64,000 nucleotides of DNA, taken from assembly GCA_010093605.1 (NCBI GenBank), contig MU004186.1, forward strand, positions 1,344,616-1,408,615. The letters run 5' to 3'. How positions within the stretch are numbered: position 1 is the first letter of the stretch; every line of letters starts with the position of its first letter. This stretch comes from Lophium mytilinum (lineage: Eukaryota > Ascomycota > Dothideomycetes > Mytilinidiales > Mytilinidiaceae). Below, in pieces: positions 1-9,415 of this stretch. Below the pieces are notes generated by a model, which had not been told where the DNA came from, made no database searches, and saw only the letters and a list, made by a program, of their open reading frames with translations. The translations under genes were made by a program, and so were the position numbers.

Positions 1-738
1 AACGCCTGTTATCTCTTCCGTACCCGCAACATCCTGCGGGAAGTTCGCCGCAACCAAGACGGCACGTACCATAACGACCCTCGAGAAGTCATCCACGCAC
101 TACCCGACGACACGACTCATCAGGTGCAGCGAAGTGGTCGAGGCGCTGCCCTCGAACTCGGCGAAGGACACCACGAGCACAGATGGCAATTCGATGCCGC
201 AGTCAAGGCCATCGCCTTCTGTCCTTGGCTCAGCTGCCTTCTCGCCGTCGGCGGCGGTTCCAACGACCGCACCATCCGATTCTTTCACACCAAAACCGGC
301 TCAGCCCTCGCCGAGATCGACTGCGCCGCTCAAGTCACCTCGCTCAACTGGAGCACAACTCGCCGCGAGATCGCTGCGACCTTTGGCTTTGCCCAGCCCG
401 AGCATCCCTACCGCATTACCGTCTTCTCGTGGCCTTCGTGCGAGCAGGTTGTCTCCATCCCTTGGGAAGACGAGAGCCGAGCGTTGTGTGCCATCGCATA
501 CGCCGGTGGGCCGAGCCATGAATATACTAGACACCGCGATGAGTCGAGCCGGAGCAGGACAAAACAGGAGGGAACTCTGATCATCGCAGGGAGCGATAGA
601 ACAATCCGGTTCCATGAGATCTGGGCGGAGAGGCGGAAGGGTAAGAAAGGAAAGAAACCGATGGGATTGCTGGGTGGGAGCGAAATTTTGGAGGACATGG
701 CTGGGATCGAGAAGGACTGGGGTGAGCACATCCGGTAA
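1..738 (+). CDS. AMA1: Meiosis-specific APC/C activator AMA1 (Cdc20/Fizzy WD40 family), 3' part
   Basis: The frame is open from the first base, so the gene starts upstream and only about the last 245 residues are here. The segment holds WD40 blades: GGGSNDRTIRFFHTKTG, the strongly conserved TRREIAATFGFAQPEHPYRI, and a late GSDRTIRFHEIW. Cdc20/Cdh1/Ama1 proteins select substrates for the anaphase-promoting complex and dock on it through a C-terminal Ile-Arg tail; this protein ends exactly in ...EHIR, so the tail is present. The Ala-Thr-Phe-Gly-Phe-Ala-Gln-Pro-Glu-His block is what I associate with fungal Ama1 rather than Cdc20 or Cdh1. In yeast Ama1 drives APC/C during meiosis. No intron is needed in the visible part. 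The stop is TAA at 736-738. Cdc20/Cdh1 paralogues are the alternative. Confidence 0.8.
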   Translation, partial: NACYLFRTRNILREVRRNQDGTYHNDPREVIHALPDDTTHQVQRSGRGAALELGEGHHEHRWQFDAAVKAIAFCPWLSCLLAVGGGSNDRTIRFFHTKTGSALAEIDCAAQVTSLNWSTTRREIAATFGFAQPEHPYRITVFSWPSCEQVVSIPWEDESRALCAIAYAGGPSHEYTRHRDESSRSRTKQEGTLIIAGSDRTIRFHEIWAERRKGKKGKKPMGLLGGSEILEDMAGIEKDWGEHIR

Positions 739-2861
739 GCTGATCATTCAGGCTTGAGGCTTTGACTTCCTCTCTGCGTCCCTTCGGGGTTGCGAAGGGT
801 TGAAGTTGGCTTCGCTAGATAGGTCGGGTTTCTCCGAGTGTTCTTGAAGATGGTGTTTTGGTTGGACAGGATTGGATCATGGACTGTTGTTGCTCTTTCC
901 TTTTCTTCCTCGGCCTGTAGATAGATTTTCCGTCACGAATAAAGACGATGAATGAATAACGAGTCCTCAATATTGTCCCTTTGCCTGCCGCTGTGATGGG
1001 TGCTCTAACATACCGTGGGGGCTGTAGCATACTCTCTAGCCCACAAGGTGCTTGTTCCAACTTATTGTATGGATCTTATATTCCATCAAAAATCCGCTTA
1101 GTACCTACAGCCTCGTCACTACGTAAAGAGTCCAAACCTCCTCCCCCCCCCCGGCAGGCACCAACCCGATCCCCAATTACCTCCCGCTCCCCATCATCTC
1201 GCATCAGGATATCCGGCGTTTTTCATCAAAAACGTCTTCCAAACAAGCAACAACGTCTCCCTGGCCACCCACTGTCCCTTGAAATGACAGGGGTCATAAA
1301 AATTGCCTTGTATGGCGCTGTGGTCGCTTTGGAGCCTTAAAAAGTACCACAGCCTTCGTGCCGTAGATGAACCTAAGCCCATCCCTAGCGCAAACCCCTA
1401 GCTGTTGCGCCTATCTACCGTTAGCAAGCTAGTATTCCATCAGAGACGAATCAGCCTGGTATAGGGTGTGTTGGACATACGGATAGCCCCATTCCCCCTT
1501 CTTCCAATACAAACTACTCAACTCAGTGTTCTTTTCGTCACCTGCAGGCTGCCCACCCGCTTCTTTTCTCCCTCCGCCTCGCCATCGTTCCTCTCCTTCC
1601 CTCTCTCTCCCATTTTTACTCCCGTCCCCGTCACCTCTCACTCCGAAATGCCGCTTTTCCTATCCAAAGTCACGAATTTGAGCAAGAACTTACCCCGTTT
1701 CTCCCCACAAGCTCCAAATGGCCGGCTTAGTAGATGTGCGCGGTGATCGCTTTGGCGCCTTTGAAGCTCCACAAATTTCAATCAGGAGCGGTATTTGACA
1801 ACGCTACATAGCACCGCCATCGCCCCCCTAGTAGCCAAGAAGCACAACAACTTTCATTCCGTAGAAAAGTCCAGCCTCCGCCTTTCCCCTGGTTCTTTCC
1901 CATCTCTCCCCAGCACCTCCCTCTTCCATACTCTCATACCTTCCACATTACCTCCCACAATAATTTCCCGCTTTTCGAATTATAGTTCGATTAAATGTAG
2001 CATGAACAGCTAAGAATAATGCACAACTGCACTAAGATGGCCGGACTTGTGCTTGCAGCACCAGTTGGCGCAATTATTGTTTTTGATGAGCTATCTGCGA
2101 GTAACTTGAAGGAACAAAATTCCCTATCTGAGCGGCAACTGTCTCGGCCTAGGATAGAAAGTGTGACTCGGTTTAGCTCCCAACGAACATCTTTACCAGG
2201 AAGGAAGGCTGGAGATGGAGACAACATAAATTATGGACCCTGCGCTAACAAGTCCTGGCAGATGAGTGTTCTCACCCGCTACCCTGCGCTGTAAAGCTTG
2301 TAGATTGTGGCGACAATTGACCATTACCGCGATTCGAAATTGTCTCAACCCGATTGCCCTGGTTCAAATGCTTTTCGGTGAAAAAGGCAAAGTCATCCAC
2401 ATGACCCAGATTTCGCCGGACTCATGGGCGCTACTGGGATACCGATATGGCCAGGGTGCATCATGCCCATGCACTCGTCAAAGCTTGATGCTGCTGAACG
2501 CGGACCAGAGGATGAGTAGTCCTCACAGTGATACTGCTAGTCATAGAATTGACCACCCATACGACGACCGTGACGAAGAAGACGGTAATGGAGAAGAGGC
2601 AGGCAAATACAAACCTCCTGACCCCAGCAGTGATGAGGTATTCGGCAGAGACGATACGGGGCTTCCACCAAGGAACGCACAAGCCATGGTCAAAATCGGA
2701 CGAAGAGCGTTTACTGGTGTATAAAGAAAATAGCACATACTGCAAGGGAAACGATCCCTCGCTGCGACAATGTAAATTTGTCTGTGCGAATGCCTGCGTT
2801 TGTATAGAGCCTTGGTCTTTCTACATCCTAGACTTAGGTAAATTATGAAATTAAGAAATCA
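739..2861. other. Intergenic, no clear gene
   Basis: This stretch has pyrimidine-rich tracts (1500-1640, 1880-1960) and a C homopolymer near 1141. Short open frames overlap on both strands around 2270-2850. One plus-strand frame (2528-2848) contains KPWSKSDEERLLVYKEN, which resembles the start of a fungal Myb/SANT helix, but the domain does not continue. It may be the relic or last exon of a transcription-factor-like gene. The opposite strand (2461-2745) encodes one hydrophobic segment. Neither is convincing as an intact gene. Confidence 0.5.
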
Positions 2862-5800
2862 TCAGTCTGGTGTCAAGAGTTTGCGGATGGTGCCGTAATT
2901 TTCCAATTGCACAAAGTTGCCATGACCTGCCGCCATCTTGTCCAGGCAGTCCTTGACCAGATCATACCGTGCTTTGCCTTGCTTCTCCGGGGATCTTCGA
3001 ACTGGAGCTCCGAGGCGGTCGCACGTGAGAATCAAGGAGGATAGTCCGGCCGCGATCGCTGTGGACACGGAGCTCCCCGTGATGGTATCTTCCGACTTCA
3101 GGAAGGGTATGACGCCGGCTGCCACATTGTGACCTCGTATCAGAAAGTCGTAGTCGCCCTTCCAATCCTCGCGGATAATCTTCCCGTACTCATCGCAGGC
3201 CGCAAATCTTGCGATCGTGATGCCATCTGCGTGGTGGCCTGCTGGGTAAGCTTTTTGGATTCTGGATCCCTCGTCGTGCGCGCTGCAGGTCATTACAATA
3301 CCAGCCTCGCTGGCTGCATCTACCGCTTTTTTGAGAAATTCATTGAACTCCCCAATGATGAAACTCATTGAGATGACATCAACGTTCCTTTTAATTGCCC
3401 ATCTTATCGCCTTTTGTAATCGAAAAGAGCCTTCTTGTTAGCCATAGCACTATCAAAGGTATGCGCCAAGCCCACCTTTGCAGCAAGTGGGAGGCGGGTG
3501 GCGCAAAATGATGTGTCATACCTGTTCAACTCTCTTGGCCGTTATTCCCATGGCGTCCTCGGCAACCCTTGCCACGTAGAGCTCGCAGTACGGGTCAATG
3601 GCACAAATCAGGTTGGCCATTTGTGTTCCATGAGGATTAGACGCGAAGAGCCAAGGACTGAGCTTGGAGTCCCCATCCACAAATGAGCGGCCATCAACGA
3701 TGCGCGACCAGAGACTGTTACTGTCGCCAGATTGTTCTGCCATGTTACTAGATTCGCCGCCAACAAGCTTCTTAGTGGCATCTCCATGGCCGTTGAGTTC
3801 TGCCATGCCTTCTGCACCATTCTGTGAGACTGGCGAGATGCTTAAGACGCCGTTGTCGAGTATCGCTACCCTAGTGGGCCTGAAGTTGGGATTCTGTACC
3901 TTTATACGGTCGACGGCACCATATTTAGACTTGAGTTCCAGCAGCCATCGAGCAAGCCTCGGCGCTAATCGATGTGCACTGCCACGACAATTACGATCAG
4001 CCAATTGATGCATAATTTTGTTTTTGTATTTGAGACTGTTCATTCGAGAGGAAGTAGGCTTACATCTGGCGCAGATCAGGTAGTTTTGGAGTAGCGTACC
4101 AAGGTACTGACTCGACCTTTCCGATTTTGAGCTTCTTGGTTCCAGTTTTGCTGCTGAGAAAGCGGCAATCAACGCGGTCGCAATGGGGCTTCTTGTTGGC
4201 TAGGCATTCATCGCGCTTGGTCCGAATTTCCGTTACCACTGCCTTACGGCGGTCCGCAGTACAAGTCTCCTAGAGGTACTGTTAGAATTGCCTGGTAGAC
4301 CGGTGTTCCCGAGGAGGGAGTTGGTAACATCACCTTAATAACAGAGATCTCAAGTCTTTTGAGCTTTGCGACACTGTCAGTTTCAGCTGTTCTGTTGCGA
4401 GGGAGCTGATTAGCTTACATTTTTGAGCGAGCAGATGCCTTCGGCACTAAACCAATGGCTAATCACAGCTCGGTTGCCACTTGAGTACAAATGCAGCTCC
4501 TCTAATAGATCCTTGGTGTTCTTTCCGAGGACTGATATTGACAGGTCAAGGACCTTCCAGTCAAGGACTTTCACGTTGAAGTAATCTACGAAGGAGGCCA
4601 TCTTCCTATCGTCGTGAGCATTGATTAGTCGGTCTGGTACCTTGAGCTTGATTATTGTTGTGACATCCTTTTTTTCGAGCCATTTGAGGATTTTGAAGAC
4701 CTCGGTATGTTCGCGTTTGAGATGGCTGCTCTCCGAGAAAACATCTCTTTCCTCCACCCACATATCTAAAGAGGGAAACTCGGCGTATCGGAGAGTTTTC
4801 TCATAGGACAAAAGGGTCTGTGTGCGGCTTTGCCAGATCAATGAATCAACAAACTCGGATACACGATAGCTTGTGGAGTTGAACGCTGACATGTCGAAAC
4901 AGAGATCGCCGACTGTGGAGAGCGTTAGGAGTTTCACATACTACTGAGACACCTATAATGATGAGACGAAGTGCCAAAAGCGGACTAGATGTCCTCTGAA
5001 CACAATCGCTAACTCTGCTCATGAGGTGTTGTTGTAGCTTACCTGTTTCTGCATAGTAAGAATGATCAGCCATTCAGTTCTAAAAGCTTGCAAGAGAGAA
5101 AAGCCGAGGACTTACCATCGGAATTATAGAATATATCAGTCAGCGTCTCTATCTGAGCTACCTCATGGATCATTTTATCGACTATTACTGATCGAATTAA
5201 CGCTTTTGCATCCTTCGGATGGGGTTCTTCTCCTTTGGCTGTCTTCCTCGGGTGGTTGTTATACCAGAGAGGATATCTTGGTTCCGTGTCTCCGTCAAGT
5301 TGATGTCGATTCGTCACGGACTCTTCGTCTTCTTTGTCCTCGAGGAATCGCTTCACGAACTCGACTTTCTGATGCCACACCGCCAGATGGAGCAGGGAAT
5401 TCCTCAAGTTCTCAGCCAAGACGTCTTTTGGCGTGTCAATGGCATTCCAGATATCCTCCAATCCTGCTGTGATTATTTTCTCCACAACCATGCGGTTGAG
5501 GATATCAGGTCCCTTGACCTTGGCAATCAAGGCTTTGGCAATTTGCGTCCGGCGTTTCCGTTCCTGTTCATGAAGCTGGTCCTTTCCCATATCCGTCAAT
5601 TTCTCTAATGCCAGGAGGACATTCTGGCTCGTCACAAAAGCTCCCACCAGTTTCGGCCATTTGAGGAACTCCTCTACAGCCACCGACCAGCCTCCTTCGA
5701 TGGCACGCTTGAACGTTGAATCAGGCGATTTTCCCTCGACCAAGACAATGTCCTCTACTTTGAGAAGCTCTCCAAGTGTTTTGATGGAATCTCCACTGGA

Positions 5801-6592
5801 TTCTTTGATGGAATTTCCACTGGATTCTGTGGCAAGACGCAGTGCTGTCCAACCACTTCTTTGCCCGGGCTCGTACTGTTGTAAAATCCTGAAGAAGGGC
5901 AAGTACCGCCGCTCCGTAGTGTCGAAAAACTCCGTGCGATATGGAATGTCGTTGCTCTGCTGGTTTTGATCGTAGAAAATTCTGCCGTTTGAAACCATTG
6001 CCGCAATGACTGCGGAATTGCCGCACTTGGCCGCGAGCCGGAAAGGCGTATCACGGGTCTCCACACAAGACCTATGGTTCTTTTTGCCTTCGGGAAAATT
6101 CTTCTTGCCTTCAGGTTTGTGCATCTTGTCACCTGCACATTGCTCCCAGTGAACTCCGTCTTTACCACCAACGTAGGGGTTCTCAAAAGGCAGATAAGGC
6201 TTCTGCTTAATAATTATCTTGCTGAGCTTCACCCGATCTTCCAGGTCCCAAGTCGGGTTACTATGGATATTAACAAGTCTGAGAAGGAGATACCAGCGTA
6301 GGCAGTCGTCCATTTTGCAGTCGTCTTTTGACTCGCCCTCCAGGAATGTTCTGACCACGGTCGTCTTTTCTTTTCCTAGCTCTGTCATCATTGTGGGGAT
6401 TATTTTGCGTGCCAGGTAGTCGAGGTCGTCCCCAGTGTGATCTGATACATAATCACTCAACTTCTTATATGCGTTGTCTAGCTTCGCTGAAGGCTTTTGG
6501 TCCTTTGCCCCAGACTTGCCAGTAGCCTTTGGGAAAGTAGAGAGGCTCATTGTAGCACTACGCTCTAAGGGAAAAGTTGGAGATCTGATCAT
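2862..6592 (-). CDS. Ankyrin-repeat protein with C-terminal subtilisin-like (S8) protease domain
   Basis: The seven-exon model is 6592-5116, 5048-5043 (a 6-nt microexon), 4912-4419, 4363-4334, 4269-4064, 3978-3522 and 3410-2862. All junctions are GT-AG and in phase, giving 1072 aa. The N-terminal half has ankyrin-like units (TPFRLAAKCGNSAVIAAMV near 190; LHLAVWHQKVEFVKRFL near 420). A middle region (about 495-670) holds FNSTSYRVSEFVDSLI and LDWKVLDLSISVL, a linker I associate with this fungal protein class. The protease domain covers about 738-1072, with catalytic Asp779 (AILDNGV), His854 (NPHGTQMANLI) and Ser1004 (GSSVSTAIAAG). The usual oxyanion Asn position reads Asp (SAHDEG). There is no signal peptide, so it should be cytosolic. 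Met15 (6550) is an alternative start. The neighbours are an unknown protein and an NLR. A role in NLR-linked protease signalling is inference. Confidence 0.85.
5781..5828 (-). repeat. 24-bp tandem duplication inside the ankyrin-subtilase coding exon
   Basis: There are two head-to-tail 24-bp units, 5781-5804 and 5805-5828, differing at one base. In the protein they give SSGNSIKE followed by SSGDSIK. The duplication is in frame and lies in the ankyrin region. Confidence 0.9.
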
Positions 6593-7099
6593 GTCGGCGT
6601 CGGAAGTAGGTTATAATGAGATTCTTCCGCGGAGTGGTCTGGAACTAGGATGAAGCGGACAGTGATTGACCGCGGGACCGAAACGAAAGAACTGCAGTGA
6701 ACGCGACTTTCCCTACACCACATGAATTAGGAACGCTTCAGAACTGAATGGGACTATCGCATCGATGTGTGGTCAAGAGAAGCTTGCCACCGGATCCATG
6801 CTGCGCACCTGCGGCTTTGGCAGCCTTGAATTAGGGGTCTTGGAATACTTACGTGGCAGTGCGCACACTTAATCACAGAGCATCAGATGCAGCTTTACCT
6901 AAATAGTCGAGGGCAAGATGCGGTACGACAATCAAGGGTTTGCAGAATTGCCGCGTTTTTAGAAGCACTGGAACGAGACTAGATCTAAACAGGATGAGGT
7001 CACGGGGTAAACCAGGTGCTCAAGTAGCAATTGCGATACTGTGCGGGTATATGGTCATTCTGCAGAAAAATACATAGTAAAGGGAAAGAAGTTCTCATG
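6593..7099. other. Intergenic between ankyrin-subtilase and the 526-aa gene
   Basis: This is the 5' flank of the ankyrin-subtilase gene (minus strand) and the 3' flank of the next minus-strand gene. I see no open frame, repeat or RNA gene. Confidence 0.6.
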
Positions 7100-8680
7100 T
7101 CAGGCTGCGCGGGCACCGGCAGACACGACCTGCTCCATTCTCGCCAATTCCTGCTGCAGCCTGAAGATGAGAACGTCCTGAGCTGCAAGCCGGGCCTCAG
7201 CTTGCGCAGCCCGCGTTTCCAACCAGACGAGCCTATTATAACCCTGGAAGTCAGAACCAGTTGGCGGCATGAACAGGCTAGGCTCTGAATAGACACCAAT
7301 GGGAGCCTGGTCGCTGCCGCCGGGCCGTCCGCGATCTGCATAAGCTACAGCTGTCGGCATGCTGATAGCTGCATTGGGAGCAGTGACAGGCGCGTTTAGG
7401 GTCTTCTGCAGGAGGGGTTCTACTGACTGATTATTTGCGGCATTTTCGTGCTTTTCCCAGCTCACGTTGATCCCAGTTGTTTGCATATGTGTATCGATAG
7501 TAGCCTTGGCGGGGGCCGAAACAACCATAGGTACCCTCGGATTGCTTACAGCTTGTGTGTTCTCAGTGGGCTCCGATGCAACCCCCGGATTTGGCGTTTC
7601 GAAGCGATCCCATGCGTTCAGCCAGCTAGGATTAAGATTCGTACCGTCGCTAGGATCCTGGATCAACGCCCCGAGATTGTCGGTGTCAACACCAGACTTG
7701 ACAATGTGGATTCCGTCGCCGTAGCAGCCATCACCGTCCTCTCTATCCAATTTCGGCGTCGCGCACCACCTGACTTCTTTGCCGCTGGGCATGCCCAGAA
7801 CGATCTGGCTCTTGTTCTTGATTGCGTCCAGAGCGCCAGTGTGTACCGCGAGACGAAAAGTGACCCTGTAAGGCTCCAATAGCTTCGCCCTCGAGAGCAG
7901 CACAGCGAGGCGTACCTCTGGTGTGACACCTCTGTGATAGAGCTGATTCTCATGCAACCTCCACCGCACGCCGTATGGTTTGGATTGCGATGGGGACAGG
8001 CTGTACAGCAATTTCGAGGTGCCCTGGTCATAGTCAATCTGGTCGTACGCCGTCCCCTTTTCGCGCGCCACTCCAGAAGATAGTCCTTGGCCGGCAAATC
8101 CTGCTGTTAAGCCCAAATCGACCTTGAAATTGGTGGTTTGCTGAGCTCTCGAGGAATTCCACGTCTCGGGACGGCGGAACGGACCCCAAGCTACAACCTC
8201 TGGGTACGGATCTCCCTTCTTGTCGGATTGAAACCTCAGTTCCGCTTCAGCGAAGCGTGTACTACCGGCTTCGAAAGACAATTGAATTACCACAAGGGTC
8301 ATTGCATCCAGCTGTTTCTTCTCCGCACCCTCTCCGGTAGTCATGCGGTACCCATCTACCCAGACGAGGCGTTCCACGGTGTTACAGTAGCTGGACCTTT
8401 CTTGGCTAAATATGAGCGGACCAGACTCGTCAATATCTTGATAGGCTTTAACTGCGCCGTCTCGTTTATCTTGCTGCGTATATAGGTCTATGGTGTCGGG
8501 TCCTCTTGTCGGATCTGCGTCCTCAGGATCCTCATCCTCGTATACGGCATCCTCGTCGAACACTGCTAAAGAGTCGGGTATCAAGTTGTCCATTTGAGAT
8601 CTGGCAATTTCGTCCGTGGTATTTCGTAGTTCCCGTATTGTCAGAAAAGAGTCGCCGTTTCTCGAGAATCGTCGTGGCAA
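7100..8680 (-). CDS. Unrecognised 526-aa protein of the NLR/protease block
   Basis: This is a single uninterrupted frame. I do not recognise the family. Residues about 36-55 are very acidic (FDEDAVYEDEDPEDADPT). A folded-looking core spans about 90-345 and is rich in beta-type and aromatic segments (AEAELRFQ, VVAWGPFRRPETWNSS, TNFKVDLGLTAGFAG, GVRWRLHENQLYHRG, RVTFRLAVHTG). A Pro/Ala/Thr-rich linker follows (about 360-470), and the C-terminus is a heptad-like helix from about 480 (RLVWLETRAAQAEARLAA, then a Leu/Gln-rich stretch), probably a coiled coil. There is no signal peptide or clear membrane helix. Met30 is an alternative start. It lies between an ankyrin-subtilase gene (same strand) and a divergent NLR, so it may be a partner or target of either. 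That is inference, and I see no gasdermin-like features. Confidence 0.75.
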   Translation of the reverse strand: MPRRFSRNGDSFLTIRELRNTTDEIARSQMDNLIPDSLAVFDEDAVYEDEDPEDADPTRGPDTIDLYTQQDKRDGAVKAYQDIDESGPLIFSQERSSYCNTVERLVWVDGYRMTTGEGAEKKQLDAMTLVVIQLSFEAGSTRFAEAELRFQSDKKGDPYPEVVAWGPFRRPETWNSSRAQQTTNFKVDLGLTAGFAGQGLSSGVAREKGTAYDQIDYDQGTSKLLYSLSPSQSKPYGVRWRLHENQLYHRGVTPEVRLAVLLSRAKLLEPYRVTFRLAVHTGALDAIKNKSQIVLGMPSGKEVRWCATPKLDREDGDGCYGDGIHIVKSGVDTDNLGALIQDPSDGTNLNPSWLNAWDRFETPNPGVASEPTENTQAVSNPRVPMVVSAPAKATIDTHMQTTGINVSWEKHENAANNQSVEPLLQKTLNAPVTAPNAAISMPTAVAYADRGRPGGSDQAPIGVYSEPSLFMPPTGSDFQGYNRLVWLETRAAQAEARLAAQDVLIFRLQQELARMEQVVSAGARAA

Positions 8681-9415
8681 GTTGTTGAACTTGAGTTATC
8701 AATGATGCAAAAAGGATGAGTAACTTAGTCGGCAGCACAACACCTTCCGAAGAAGTTTTTAAATAGACACTGAATAGCAAGGATTAATTATGTGGACGCT
8801 TCATTCAGTGTACGCATTTCACCACGTCCGGTGAACAAGCGCTAAAATCAAGCTATAGAGTTACCCCTTGAGGGAGCTTTTCCGGACACCTGAACGGCAA
8901 ATAGCAGCCTCCTAAGCCAATAAAGCTATGAGCCAGATCAACAACAGCCCACAAAAGTGGCTGACTGGAGTCGACTCGTTTCCGCGCTAGGTCATCGGAT
9001 GTAGTGAACTGTTGCAACACACGCAGCGCATCGTCCGATCATCGCCAAACCCTGTCATAAATCCGACCAGGCAGTACGTTGCGCGTCCTGAGTGGTCCTC
9101 GCCCCATTTCTCTGGAAATCTGTCCCAGCCGTGAGTTGCTGACGTTTCCAGCTCGGCTAGCCTAGCAGCATTTTGTCCATTCTCCATGCCTGCCCAAAAA
9201 ACCGCCACATTGAGAACCCTCACAATAGCTGAAGCCCAGGGCAGCGATCATGGTCATTGCTCTGTTGGTGCGCTGTACTCTCGTCTTGTCCCCGTCTTCG
9301 CAAGTGTCCAACTCAGAGTCAGCGACGACACGAAGCGGCCTCTGGTGTTTTGCCCCAAGCTGTAACCTTGAACGATCCGCTGCGCCCTCACTAACAAATA
9401 GAGAATTGTCAAAAA
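8681..9415. other. Divergent promoter region between the 526-aa gene and the NLR
   Basis: Both flanking genes read outward, so this 735-bp stretch holds both 5' regions. Small overlapping minus-strand frames (8987-9223, 9162-9542) look like chance. No repeat is visible. Confidence 0.55.

Noticed and set aside
2355-2375. GGTTCAAATGC, resembling a tRNA B box
   Set aside because: No A box at the right distance and no cloverleaf can be drawn. Similar B-box-like words near 22385, 31200 and 56965 failed the same way.
2266-2850. Overlapping frames with a Myb-like KPWSKSDEERLL segment
   Set aside because: Only one helix of the domain is visible and no exon structure completes it; mentioned as a possible relic but not called as a gene.
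6593-9415. Searched for a small gasdermin-like partner next to the ankyrin-subtilase
   Set aside because: No frame of about 250 residues with amphipathic gasdermin features is present in these gaps, and the 526-aa neighbour does not look like one.
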